Shown: positions 54,388 through 63,648 of the stretch, piece after piece
Position numbering within the stretch: position 1 is the first letter of the stretch
Layout: every line of letters starts with the position of its first letter
Origin: JAAURB01 sp049649525
GTDB lineage: Bacteria > Cyanobacteriota > Cyanobacteriia > Cyanobacteriales > Microcoleaceae
Assembly (NCBI GenBank): GCA_049649525.1
Contig: JBARZE010000006.1
Coordinates: 62,001-126,000 of the forward strand
Reading direction: 5' to 3'
DNA: 64,000 nucleotides
The notes under the pieces: generated by a model
Database searches by the model: none
Told to the model about the DNA's origin: nothing
Seen by the model: the letters and a program-made list of their open reading frames with translations, nothing else
Position numbers and translations under genes: made by a program

Positions 54388-55236
54388 ATGCCTAATACTT
54401 CCCCAAGCAAAAAACGCACACCCATTCTACTTTGGATAGGAGTCATTTTAACAATTATATTTTGTCTAGCGCCTGTATTGTGGCAGTTACTCACTTCTTT
54501 TAAAACCAATGATGCCATTCAGGCAATTCCCACTATTTACTTCCCCAATGTTAATCAATTTACCCTGAATCATTATATTCAATTAGGTTTAACTTTTATA
54601 CGATATATTTTTAATAGTGCGCTTGTGTCTTTGACTTCAACGGCGCTTTGTTTAGCGATTGGCGCACCTGCTGCCTATACACTGGCTCGGTTAAAGCTAC
54701 CCGGAGAAAATATTATTTTATCCTTTGTTCTGATTGTCAGTTTATTTCCTTATGTTTTACTGTTTCTCGGCTTACTAGAAGTCGTAAAATTCTTTAACTT
54801 AGGCAACAACTATATCGCCTTAATTGTTCCTTATACCGCTATCAATTTACCTTTAACCTTACTCATTCTCCGCAGCTTCTTTCAACAACTCCCAAAAGAT
54901 TTAGAAGATTCTGCTAAAATTGATGGCTATACGACTCTATCGATGTTATGGCATATTGTTTTACCCATGACAGTTCCAGCTTTAGTCACGACTGGAATTC
55001 TCACCTTTATTTTTGCTTGGAATGAGTTTATTTTTGCCCTCACCTTTATAACGAATGAATCCCTTTATACTATTCCGGTGGCTGTTGCCCAAATTGGTGG
55101 AAGTTCAGTCTATGAAATCCCCTATGGTCCGATTGCAGCGGCTACGGTGGCCGGGACTTTACCCTTAGTGATTTTAGTGCTTTTATTCCAACGACGGATT
55201 GTTCAAGGCATTACAGCCGGGGCCGTGAAAGGTTAA
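54388..55236 (+). CDS. ABC sugar importer permease 2 (MalG/GgtD-like)
   Basis: A 282-residue permease with six helices and the EAA-type loop EDSAKIDGYTTLSMLWHIVLPMTVPAL. The ATG at 54388 lies two bases after the preceding stop, with CGGAG about ten bases upstream; an earlier ATG at 54367 overlaps the first permease. It forms the heterodimeric membrane channel with permease 1. The ATPase gene starts 31 bases downstream. Confidence 0.88.
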   Translation: MPNTSPSKKRTPILLWIGVILTIIFCLAPVLWQLLTSFKTNDAIQAIPTIYFPNVNQFTLNHYIQLGLTFIRYIFNSALVSLTSTALCLAIGAPAAYTLARLKLPGENIILSFVLIVSLFPYVLLFLGLLEVVKFFNLGNNYIALIVPYTAINLPLTLLILRSFFQQLPKDLEDSAKIDGYTTLSMLWHIVLPMTVPALVTTGILTFIFAWNEFIFALTFITNESLYTIPVAVAQIGGSSVYEIPYGPIAAATVAGTLPLVILVLLFQRRIVQGITAGAVKG

Positions 55237-55267
55237 TTAAATCAATTGCAATTCTCACAATTATATT

Positions 55268-56347
55268 ATGGCTAAACTTGAATTAAACAGTCTTCGTAAA
55301 CAATTTGGCTCTCAAATTGTCCCGGTTAAAGATATCACGATAGAAGTCGAGGATGGGGAATTTCTGACTTTGCTTGGCCCCTCTGGCTGCGGTAAATCGA
55401 CTTTATTACGTCTGATAGCCGGACTCGAACAACCGACGAAAGGAACGGTTAAAATTGGCGGGCAAAATGTCACCTCGATTCCGCCGGGAAAACGTAATAT
55501 TGCCATGGTGTTTCAAAGCTACGCCCTTTATCCTCATATGACGGTTTCTGATAATATTTCTGCGGCTTTGAAGTTACGGAAAATCCCCCCTGGAGAAATT
55601 CAACAACGAGTGTATCAAGTCGCGGAAAAATTAGGCTTAGAAGACTTACTCAATCGCAAACCCGGTCAACTTTCAGGCGGACAACGACAACGGGTGGCTT
55701 TAGCCCGTTCGTTAGTCAGGGAACCGGATGTTTTTCTGCTGGATGAACCTTTGAGTAATTTGGATGCATTATTAAGAGAACAAGTGCGGGCTGATTTAAA
55801 ACAACTGTTTAATACCCAACAAAAGCCTGTTGTTTATGTCACCCATGACCAAACCGAAGCCATGACGCTGTCGAGTAAAATTGCGATTTTATATGATGGA
55901 TATCTGCAACAACTCGCTTCACCTCATGAAATTTATACAACTCCCGCTAATCAATTTGTCGCTGGGTTTGTGGGGAGTCCACAGATGAATTTACTGCCGT
56001 TAAAAATAGAAAATAACAGTGCTGTTTTAGGAGAGCATCAAATTCCTTTGCCCCCCTCTTCTCAACTGAGATCGAGTTTAAAGCAAGGAATGATTACCCT
56101 CGGGATTCGTCCGGAAGATATTAAACTCACAACAGCAGAAGATCGCAATGGCATTGAAGGCCGAATTTTCTTGATTGAAGATTTAGGAAAAGAAAAGCTA
56201 CTGAGTGTGCAAGTGAATCACTCCGAACAAACCTTGCGCCTAATGGTTCCAGCAGACCAAACTTGGGAGGGTGTTGGGGTGAAGTTAGTCCTGTCGCCTC
56301 AACAAACCCATTGGTTTAATAGTGAAACTGGGGAGAGAATTGAATGA
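55268..56347 (+). CDS. ABC sugar importer ATPase (MsmK/UgpC/GgtA-like)
   Basis: Walker A GPSGCGKST, Q-loop MVFQSYALYPHMTV, signature LSGGQRQRVALARSLV, Walker B DVFLLDEPLSNLD and the switch His in VTHDQTEAMTL are all intact. The C-terminal regulatory part has the TOBE-type motif LGIRPEDIKLT. 359 residues. In Synechocystis the ggtA gene is separate from ggtBCD; here all four are together, 31 bases apart at most, so they should be one operon. MsmK-type ATPases sometimes serve several importers. Confidence 0.92.
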   Translation: MAKLELNSLRKQFGSQIVPVKDITIEVEDGEFLTLLGPSGCGKSTLLRLIAGLEQPTKGTVKIGGQNVTSIPPGKRNIAMVFQSYALYPHMTVSDNISAALKLRKIPPGEIQQRVYQVAEKLGLEDLLNRKPGQLSGGQRQRVALARSLVREPDVFLLDEPLSNLDALLREQVRADLKQLFNTQQKPVVYVTHDQTEAMTLSSKIAILYDGYLQQLASPHEIYTTPANQFVAGFVGSPQMNLLPLKIENNSAVLGEHQIPLPPSSQLRSSLKQGMITLGIRPEDIKLTTAEDRNGIEGRIFLIEDLGKEKLLSVQVNHSEQTLRLMVPADQTWEGVGVKLVLSPQQTHWFNSETGERIE

Positions 56348-56536
56348 TTATGATCCCTAAATAGAGTTTGAGGCGATCAATTGATATAGACGCTGCTGCA
56401 GAAATGCTTTCACCTATTCTCTACCGAGACAGGCTGGTTTACATGATTTTTGCTGCTAATAATGTTAATAAATGTTAAATTATAAGAATATAGTCGTTTT
56501 ACCGTAACCTATAAAGGAGAGAACTGAAGGAAGATA

Positions 56537-56929
56537 ATGTTACATCAACCTATTTCCAACGATCGCGCTCTCAATCAATCCTTCTACCAAACACTGATTA
56601 ATCACTTCATTGATCATTTAAATTCCACAACACAAACTTTAGTCGCAGATTGTCGTATTGGTATTGCGCCGAATGCTGCCGGGGTGAAAACCTTTTTTCT
56701 GATCGCCTCGGATGCCGCCACCGCCGATCAACTGATTCAACAGAAAAGCCATATCTTACACCAAATGCATAGCTTAATGGTGGGTATCGGACAACTGGCT
56801 ATTTGTATCGAACCACAGCAAAATCCGACTGAACAAGCCCAATATAGTTCTTGCATTGAGAGTCAGTCGGACCACAGCTTACCCCAATATATGATGTGTC
56901 AGATTTTTCAGTTACCTGAAGTTTCTTAG
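56537..56929 (+). CDS. Conserved hypothetical protein, 130 residues
   Basis: A soluble protein I cannot assign. Visible features: FYQTLINHFIDHLNSTTQTLV, then CRIGIAPNAAGVKTFFLIASDAA and HSLMVGIGQLAICIEPQ. The AAAGGAGAGAACTGAAGGA stretch just upstream offers a ribosome binding site. It may be an independent gene after the ABC operon (190-base gap). The next gene is convergent, four bases away. Confidence 0.5.
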   Translation: MLHQPISNDRALNQSFYQTLINHFIDHLNSTTQTLVADCRIGIAPNAAGVKTFFLIASDAATADQLIQQKSHILHQMHSLMVGIGQLAICIEPQQNPTEQAQYSSCIESQSDHSLPQYMMCQIFQLPEVS

Positions 56930-56933
56930 AATG

Positions 56934-58013
56934 TTATGGACTGTCATTGATTTGAGTCGCGTGATTAACAGTTGTTTGACTGGGTTGAACTGCTGTTCGG
57001 GGAGTTGGGCCACGCTTGACGACTTCGCGAACTCGGTAAATCGGTCGATCTTGTGATTCATGATAGGTTCGCATCAGTAATTCTGCCAGCAAACCAAAGC
57101 AAAACAGTTGAATCCCGGTGATGGTCAATAACACGGAGAAATTGAGTAAAGGACGATTACCAATGGCTTCTCCCAAAACGTATTTCACAAAGGTCAAGTA
57201 ACCACCGAAGGCAACTCCTAATACGAGGGAAATTAAACCCAGTAACCCAAATACGTGCATGGGTCGAGTCAGGAATTTTTTCATAAAAGAAATGGTTAGC
57301 AAATCCATCACGACTCGGAACGTACGGTCTATTCCGTATTTACTCTTACCATACTGACGCGCGTAATGTTTAACCGTGACTTCTGTGATTCTTGCGCCTT
57401 CAATGGCGGCCAAAGCAGGTAAAAAGCGGTGAAGTTCGCCGTACAGTTTCATATCTGCGGCGACATCGGCTCGATAGGCTTTGAGAGAACAACCGTAATC
57501 ATGAAGCTTGACATCGGTCATTTTTCCAATCAAGCGATTGGCAATTCTTGAGGGCAAAACCCGGATAAAATAACTCTCATTTTTCTCTCGTCCTTTGCGC
57601 CAACCACTCACCACGTCATAGCCTTTATTTAACTCCTCGATCAGCATGGGAATATCGGCTGGATCGTTTTGCAAGTCTCCATCCAAGGTGACCACCACAT
57701 CACCGACCGCATGATTAAACCCCGCCGACATGGCCGGAGTTTGACCATAGTTACGACGTAAGATAACAGCTTTGAGAAAAGAACGTTGAGCAGCTTCTTG
57801 TCTGAGTAAGTCTGTAGAGCCATCTGAAGAACCATCATCAACACAAATTAATTCATAGCTGTATTCAGTCGATCCCAAAGTTTCCTCAATTTTATCTAGT
57901 AGTTTGGGTATGCTTTCTACCTCGTTATAGATGGGAACCACAACTGAGACTTGAGGCTTTTGAGACGGCTCAGTCGGAGATGAGATCAGTTGATCAATTT
58001 GGGAAGTATTCAT
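56934..58013 (-). CDS. Family 2 membrane glycosyltransferase (DPM1/GtrB-like)
   Basis: The GT2 domain (residues 20-240) has VSVVVPIYNEVESIPKLLDKI, CVDDGSSDGSTDLL, the DxD-like TLDGDLQNDP and SGWRKGREKNESYFIRVLPSR. Two C-terminal membrane helices (VFGLLGLISLVLGVAFGGYL and SVLLTITGIQLFCFGLLAELLM) anchor it, as in polyprenyl-phosphate glycosyltransferases of the GtrB/DPM type. It should make a lipid-linked sugar at the cytoplasmic face. The family 39-type gene upstream on the same strand could use such a lipid-linked donor outside; this is inference. 359 residues. Confidence 0.85.
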   Translation of the reverse strand: MNTSQIDQLISSPTEPSQKPQVSVVVPIYNEVESIPKLLDKIEETLGSTEYSYELICVDDGSSDGSTDLLRQEAAQRSFLKAVILRRNYGQTPAMSAGFNHAVGDVVVTLDGDLQNDPADIPMLIEELNKGYDVVSGWRKGREKNESYFIRVLPSRIANRLIGKMTDVKLHDYGCSLKAYRADVAADMKLYGELHRFLPALAAIEGARITEVTVKHYARQYGKSKYGIDRTFRVVMDLLTISFMKKFLTRPMHVFGLLGLISLVLGVAFGGYLTFVKYVLGEAIGNRPLLNFSVLLTITGIQLFCFGLLAELLMRTYHESQDRPIYRVREVVKRGPTPRTAVQPSQTTVNHATQINDSP

Positions 58014-58351
58014 TTGATTTTGAGAAGCGATTAAGGATTACTGAGAAGTCCAAGTTATGTGAATGAATATCAAAGTAGGCAGATTCAAATTTTAGTGAAG
58101 TACGTTGAGAATTGACCCGTACGAGAGACATTCAGTTACCCTGATATATTCAAGACCGTCGATGTACATTAGCCTTCAGTCTTTAGTTTACTGCAATATG
58201 ACGCTGATTATCATCATAGAGATTGACCATTTTCTGCTATCTTGTCTTTGAGAACATCAGGGTAATCAAATTCTTATCTGTTGATTCTGTCACTGTCTCC
58301 CGCAAATTAATAAGTTGATTCATTCACTTCATCGGCAGATTCAATTATGAC
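58014..58351. other. Spacer between the two glycosyltransferase genes
   Basis: About 340 bases with no coding frame, ribosome binding site or clear repeat. It should contain the GT2 promoter on the minus strand. Confidence 0.4.
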
Positions 58352-59935
58352 TTAATCCGAATTAGAATTAACTAGAAAAACTTTCACTGGCTCGAATTCT
58401 AAACTTTGAAAAGTGGTCTGACTTTCTTGAGTAAAATCATCTCCAACTAAAGTTTCAAATATATTTTCTATTCCTGCTTGATCGCGGCAAAATAGCCAAC
58501 AGACTAACCACAAACGGGATTCTACAACAGGAATATATTCGAGTTCTTGCTTAATTTCAGAGATCGATAACGAATCAAGGCTGGGTTTATTAATCGGATA
58601 TAACGGAGCGGCTCCTTCGTAATATCGGGGTAAAGATTGATCAAAAAACCGCCTAGGGGAATAATAAACAATCACATCATTGGGCTGTTGGTTTTGTTGT
58701 AGCAACTGAGCTACACCTTGCCAATCATTACGGTACAAAGTAGTGTAATAATCTGTTAAACCCCCACTGACCGCAATTAAATAAGCCGCAATAATTGCGA
58801 TCGCAGCAGGTTTGCGCCAATTCCAAACCACCAGAAAGCTACCCGCTACCAAGATCAAAAAGTAAGGGGCGATGAACATGAGGTAGCGAGGAAACCAAAT
58901 TGAACCTTTCAGATAAGATACAACGAAAGTGGCGATCGCCGGGATAAACGCCCAAGCGGCTAACCATACCACCCGTTCTGAAGGATGCCGCAATACTGCC
59001 AGGACAGCCAGACCCAGTAGTCCACAAAGTAAAGCCGTAAATCCGGCATAAAATACTAATGTCAGGACTTGCCCTTGAGCAGTGAATAGATTACTCAGTA
59101 AAGAGGCATCTCCTAGCTCCCCTTTTTCGAGGAAAATTTGATTAGATTTGAGTAAATATCGCAATGGCCAATAGACCACAAACTGCGTGATCATCCCCAC
59201 TACTTGTAAGATGCCGGGTTTGGAATACTCTCCCACCTGGCTCTCCATAAACTGGTCTGAAACGCCTCCGAAGGTCAACGCCCAAAATGGCGGCAGAAAG
59301 AATAAACCCGTAATGGCAAACCCGACAGCAAAAGTGAATAGAGTCCGAATTTTGGCGCGATAGGTCCAACAAACAATCAGTAAATCTGGCAATACAATCA
59401 GAACTGTATTGACATTGGTAATTAATAATGCGGTACGAGCCACTGTCCAACAGGCAAGCGATGGAAGTGTCGGATGTTCTAGGGCATAACTTAAGGCCAA
59501 AGTCCCGGCTAAACTCAGAAAACTCACCAAGGTATACATCCGAATTTCTTGGGAGTGATTGATAAATAAGGGCGATACTGCCATTAATAGGGCGGCAATT
59601 TCTCCCGTTGGCTTTCCGACTAAACGACGACCCAGTTGATAGGTTAAGAAGACACTGGCAATGCCTAAAATGACGGATAATCCTCTTAACCAGACATCGC
59701 TGGTACCCAGTTTCATCCAACCCGCGAGTAGTACGAAATAGAAGGGACGAACATAAGGTAATGTTAATAGCTCATTCAGGCGGCCAGCGTCCCCAATACT
59801 CAACATTTCATCGATCCAGAGGCTTTCTGTTCCCAGCTGATACAGCCGTAGTCCGGTGGCTAGCAACATAATCATCCCTATCGGTAGCCAAGGGGGGAGC
59901 TGAATCGCTTTGATGGCGGTCTGTCTTTGCTTCAT
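58352..59935 (-). CDS. Family 39-type (PMT/ArnT-like) membrane glycosyltransferase
   Basis: A 527-residue GT-C membrane enzyme with about ten to eleven helices. The first external loop carries the acidic motif LWIDEMLSIGDAGRL, and RPFYFVLLAGWMKLGTSDVWLRGLSV and NHSQEIRMYTLVSFLSLAG follow, as in PMT-type enzymes that use polyprenyl-phosphate sugars. A soluble C-terminal domain of about 120 residues (YRNDWQGVAQLL, VIVYYSPRRFFDQSLPRYYEG) may bind the acceptor. Acceptor unknown. It is divergent from the SGNH-hydrolase gene. Confidence 0.82.
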   Translation of the reverse strand: MKQRQTAIKAIQLPPWLPIGMIMLLATGLRLYQLGTESLWIDEMLSIGDAGRLNELLTLPYVRPFYFVLLAGWMKLGTSDVWLRGLSVILGIASVFLTYQLGRRLVGKPTGEIAALLMAVSPLFINHSQEIRMYTLVSFLSLAGTLALSYALEHPTLPSLACWTVARTALLITNVNTVLIVLPDLLIVCWTYRAKIRTLFTFAVGFAITGLFFLPPFWALTFGGVSDQFMESQVGEYSKPGILQVVGMITQFVVYWPLRYLLKSNQIFLEKGELGDASLLSNLFTAQGQVLTLVFYAGFTALLCGLLGLAVLAVLRHPSERVVWLAAWAFIPAIATFVVSYLKGSIWFPRYLMFIAPYFLILVAGSFLVVWNWRKPAAIAIIAAYLIAVSGGLTDYYTTLYRNDWQGVAQLLQQNQQPNDVIVYYSPRRFFDQSLPRYYEGAAPLYPINKPSLDSLSISEIKQELEYIPVVESRLWLVCWLFCRDQAGIENIFETLVGDDFTQESQTTFQSLEFEPVKVFLVNSNSD

Positions 59936-60488
59936 AAGTGAAAATTCAATTGGAAAAATCGACTAGGAAGAAGAAACGATTGATTAATTCAGTTGTCCAA
60001 ATTCTTTGATGCATCCCTGTATGGCGAATTGAGGCTAATCCTTAATCCAGTATATTCTTTATTACGATCATTTGAGACATGATCCGCATCGATTGCTCGT
60101 CTACCTAAAAAATAATATACTGTTAACTAACGGCGAATACTTATTGAATAACTTCTAAAACTTTTCTGTTGAATGGGATATTGGCTCAGGAGTTTTAAGA
60201 GAACACACTTACATTTTGTATTACTATCAACTTTTACTTTTGTCAACTTAGCTCATGATACATAATATCCGATATTATAGCGAAGTTACTGTATTTTTTG
60301 CCAATTACAAGAGACTTTACAATTGCTTTAATCAATAGTCAGGGTAAATAAAGATTCAGTAAAATTACGGTTATCTCTCAATCAAAATGCTACAACTAAA
60401 TAGAGTGAAATTTTTATAAAATCTACTACATACATTATTGAGCTGGGTGTTGTCTACGTCGAACTCACAATATTTTGGGAGAATACGC
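59936..60488. other. Divergent intergenic region before the SGNH hydrolase gene
   Basis: About 550 bases, AT-rich, without a coding frame. It should hold the divergent promoters of the family 39 glycosyltransferase and the hydrolase. I see no repeat or RNA gene in it. Confidence 0.45.
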
Positions 60489-62567
60489 ATGACAGCTTTT
60501 CACATAGAAGCAGAAACTTTTAGTTCAGATGGCGGATACGTTACAAAAAGTAGAGACTTTGCAGACGGTGGGCAACTGATTCATCTGACAGAGTTACAAG
60601 GCACGGCTACCACCAGTTTTAGCGCAACCGCCGGAACATACGATGTGATTCTGCATCACTATGATGAATCAGATGGGCAAGGAAGCGTTAAAATTACTAT
60701 CGGTGGCAGCGAGCAGGTTGTTACCCTAGATCAAGACAACGCCGGTTCTCGTCTTTCAGCGAATAATAAAATTGATACTTCTTTATTTCAAGGATTACAG
60801 ATTAACCCCGGCGATAATATTGAAATTGTAGGCTTTATGAATGGGGCAGAAACAGTCGCCATTGATGGGATTGAATTTGTTCCGGTTGTTGTAGATCCAG
60901 TTGATACAATTGCCCCTACCGCTACACTGGCGGCTAATAACTTTACCACTAATCTTAATAGTGCTGATCCTTACACTTTTACTGTTACTTTTAGTGATAA
61001 CGAAGCGATTGATGTTTCGACTTTAGATACAGCGATTACAGTTCAATATCAAAACCAAGTTAATCAAACTGTTAATTTTGCAGTCGATGATATTAATTTT
61101 GCAGTCGATGATAACAGTGATGGTTCACCTCGAGTTGCCACCTATACTTTAGATGCACCCGGAGGCAGTTGGGATACAAATGAAGCCGGAACTTATATAG
61201 TTTCTGTTGCGGGGACAGCGCTTGATACGAGTCGTAATCCTGTTGTTGCGGGGCCTCTCGGCAGTTTTGAAGTTAATGTCGAATCTGATCCGCCTACAAT
61301 GGGTGAAACGGAGAGTTATGCATCTTCGACTCAACCTGTTTTAGCCCGACTCGATCAAGATTTTGCGATCCAACTAGAGTATGGTGAATCTTTTAAACTG
61401 ATGCCACTCGGGGATTCTATTACTGCCGGAAAAGAAGATAATACTCAAAATGAAGCAGACAGGGAAGGATACCGTCGTTTCTTATACGAAGATTTAACAG
61501 CGCTTGGGTTAAATGTTGATTTTGTCGGATCCAAGAGTAATGGTAGAGATGGATTTGTTGACAAGGATCACCAAGGAGATCCCGGCATAGATATTAATGG
61601 GCTTGCCAGGAGTGTCACGAATGTAACGGATGCAGGAGAAGTCGGTACCTCGATCCAAACTAACAATCCTGATATTGTGTTGATGATGATTGGCACCAAT
61701 AGTATGGGTGGCCTCAATCCGGAAGCTGGATTAAAGTCCGCAGAGAAGCTTGATGAAAACTTAACTCGTCGGCTATTTCAGCAGCTTTCACCCGAGAGCC
61801 ATTTAATTGTTTCTAGTATTCCCCCGGTTACTATTGATCGCGACGACCCGACTGACTTTCAAGAGGATACTAAGCGTACAAACGATATTGAAGCGTTTAA
61901 TGCTGAGCTACCTGGTATTGTAGATAAATACCAAGATGACGGAAAAAATATCTCTTTCGTTGATATCCGGGCAGGAGATAATGCCATCACGGAAGCTGAT
62001 ATGAGTCCACTTACAGTCGATAATGGTTTACATCCCACAGCAGGCGGCTACAGAAAGATCGCTGATTTTTATTATGACGCGGTGTTAGATGCTGTCGGAA
62101 CCAGAAGCGACTTGACTAATGTTAGCAATATTGTCGGTTCGGACTTTAACGATACTATTGTGGGTAACGATAGCAATAACGAAATTCTGGGCGGGGAAGA
62201 AGATGACGAACTCACAGGCGGTGGCGGTGCCGATAAATTTATTTATACTGAACTGGCTGATGGTAGTGATATTCTGACAGATTTTAATCCCGCAGAAGGC
62301 GATATCTTCCAGATTCAGGCTAGTGGTTTTGTCGGCAGTGGTTTAACGGCAGGGGTTGCTCTCAGTAATGGCACAGCATCTGCTACAGGAGTGTTTGTCA
62401 GTGGCGTAAATCCTCAACCTATCGGCAATAGTGCTAACCTCCTTTACGATACCAGTACAGGTGTTCTTAGTATGGATATTGACGGGGTTGGAAATCAAAA
62501 TTCTGTGATATTAGCGACTTTAGAAGGAATTCCAGCCTTGAGTGCAAATCAGTTTGAGATTGCTTAA
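60489..62567 (+). CDS. Secreted SGNH/GDSL hydrolase with RTX calcium-binding repeats
   Basis: Domains in 692 residues: a carbohydrate-binding-like beta-sandwich (10-135), an Ig-like domain (140-270), an SGNH hydrolase (about 300-555) with Ser 310 in LMPLGDSITAG, Asn 404 in IGTNSMG, and Asp 511/His 515 in DNGLHPTAGGY, then a short RTX block (GNDSNNEILGGEEDDELTGGGGADKF). No N-terminal signal is present; RTX proteins leave through type I secretion using the C-terminus. It likely deacylates or binds extracellular polysaccharide. GGGAG lies six bases before the chosen ATG; an upstream frame extension has no better start. An in-frame duplication FAVDDIN/FAVDDNS lies near residue 197. Confidence 0.85.
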   Translation: MTAFHIEAETFSSDGGYVTKSRDFADGGQLIHLTELQGTATTSFSATAGTYDVILHHYDESDGQGSVKITIGGSEQVVTLDQDNAGSRLSANNKIDTSLFQGLQINPGDNIEIVGFMNGAETVAIDGIEFVPVVVDPVDTIAPTATLAANNFTTNLNSADPYTFTVTFSDNEAIDVSTLDTAITVQYQNQVNQTVNFAVDDINFAVDDNSDGSPRVATYTLDAPGGSWDTNEAGTYIVSVAGTALDTSRNPVVAGPLGSFEVNVESDPPTMGETESYASSTQPVLARLDQDFAIQLEYGESFKLMPLGDSITAGKEDNTQNEADREGYRRFLYEDLTALGLNVDFVGSKSNGRDGFVDKDHQGDPGIDINGLARSVTNVTDAGEVGTSIQTNNPDIVLMMIGTNSMGGLNPEAGLKSAEKLDENLTRRLFQQLSPESHLIVSSIPPVTIDRDDPTDFQEDTKRTNDIEAFNAELPGIVDKYQDDGKNISFVDIRAGDNAITEADMSPLTVDNGLHPTAGGYRKIADFYYDAVLDAVGTRSDLTNVSNIVGSDFNDTIVGNDSNNEILGGEEDDELTGGGGADKFIYTELADGSDILTDFNPAEGDIFQIQASGFVGSGLTAGVALSNGTASATGVFVSGVNPQPIGNSANLLYDTSTGVLSMDIDGVGNQNSVILATLEGIPALSANQFEIA

Positions 62568-62569
62568 AT

Positions 62570-63590
62570 TTAGGTTAAATCAATCATGGTTCTACCAACC
62601 ATCCCACCTTTGAGAATGACTTCAATTTTTCCCTGAAGCTGTTCTAAACGAATTGAATCAGACATTGTGGCTAAATTAGCGGGCTTCCATTGTGTCCCTA
62701 ATTTAGCCCAAATTTGCGATCGCGCAGCTCGGCGGGAGCCGTATCGCTTCAAGCTAGAACATTCTACAGAATCTATACCAATTAAACTCACTCCCCGCAA
62801 AATAAACGGATAAACGCATCGAAGGGTAATTCTGCCCCGCCCACCAGTCCACAAGCGGTGACACAGCCGTTATATTGAGTCGATTTTATAACTGTTGCTA
62901 GGGTATTTCCGCCGACGGTATCAATTGCGGCTGCCATCGTTGTTTTAATAAGTTTTTACCACTATTATCATTGATTAAATCTCGATTAATTACAGTGGTT
63001 GCCCCGAGTTGTTTCAGCCATTGATCCGAGTCTGATTTACCTGTGGCGGAGACCACAATATCACCTAATTTAGATAAAATAGAGATTGCTAAACTACCCA
63101 CACCTCCTGTTGCACCTGTGACTAAAATTTATCCTTCTTCGGGGGAAATACTCTGTTAAATTAAAGCATTAATACATAATCCGGCTGTTAGTCTAGCGGT
63201 TCCCCGGAGCATACTTTCTTCTAAAGTTAATCCGGCAGGTAAAGGAATAAGCCAAGCGGCAGAAACCCGAATATATTCCGCAAATCCGCCCCAAGTATTC
63301 ATCCCTAAATCATAACCTGTGACCATCACTGGATCATCTTTTTTGTACTGAGAATTATTGCTTTCAACCACTGTCCCGGCTGCATCAATACCGGGAATAT
63401 GGGGAAACTGTCTGGTAACTCCTGGATGCCCGGTCGCAGAAAGCGCATCTTTATAATTGAGAGAAGAATAAGCCACTCGAATTAAAACATCTCCGGCGGG
63501 GAGAGTATTAAAATCTTGTTCAACAATTGCAGATTAAAATTGCTTATCGTTTGTTTGATTAACTAAAAAGGCTTTAAAAGTTGGTGTCAT
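62570..63590 (-). pseudogene. yhdH: Broken YhdH/AcuI-type quinone oxidoreductase (acrylyl-CoA reductase family)
   Basis: Pieces in order from the ATG at 63590: TPTFKAFLVNQTNDKQF, stop (63534-63536), SAIVEQDFNTLPAGDVLIRV, YSSLNYKDALSATGHPGVTR, WGGFAEYIRVSAAWL, NALI, stop, QSISPEEG, stop, ILVTGATGGVGSLAISI, then a frameshift near 62935 before AAIDTVGGNTLATVI and CGLVGGAELP, and a second near 62812 before YPFILRGVSLIGIDSVE and KGGMVGRTMIDLT. These are the family's motifs in the right order and spacing. Three nonsense codons and two frameshifts make it non-functional. It is convergent with the SGNH hydrolase gene. Confidence 0.88.
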
Positions 63591-63648
63591 ATTATGGCTC
63601 AGTCGTTATAAATATTTGCGGTAAAATTAACGCCTATTACTTGAAATA

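Noticed and set aside
59142..59720. 192-codon minus-strand frame
   Set aside because: Shadow of the family 39 glycosyltransferase gene in another frame.
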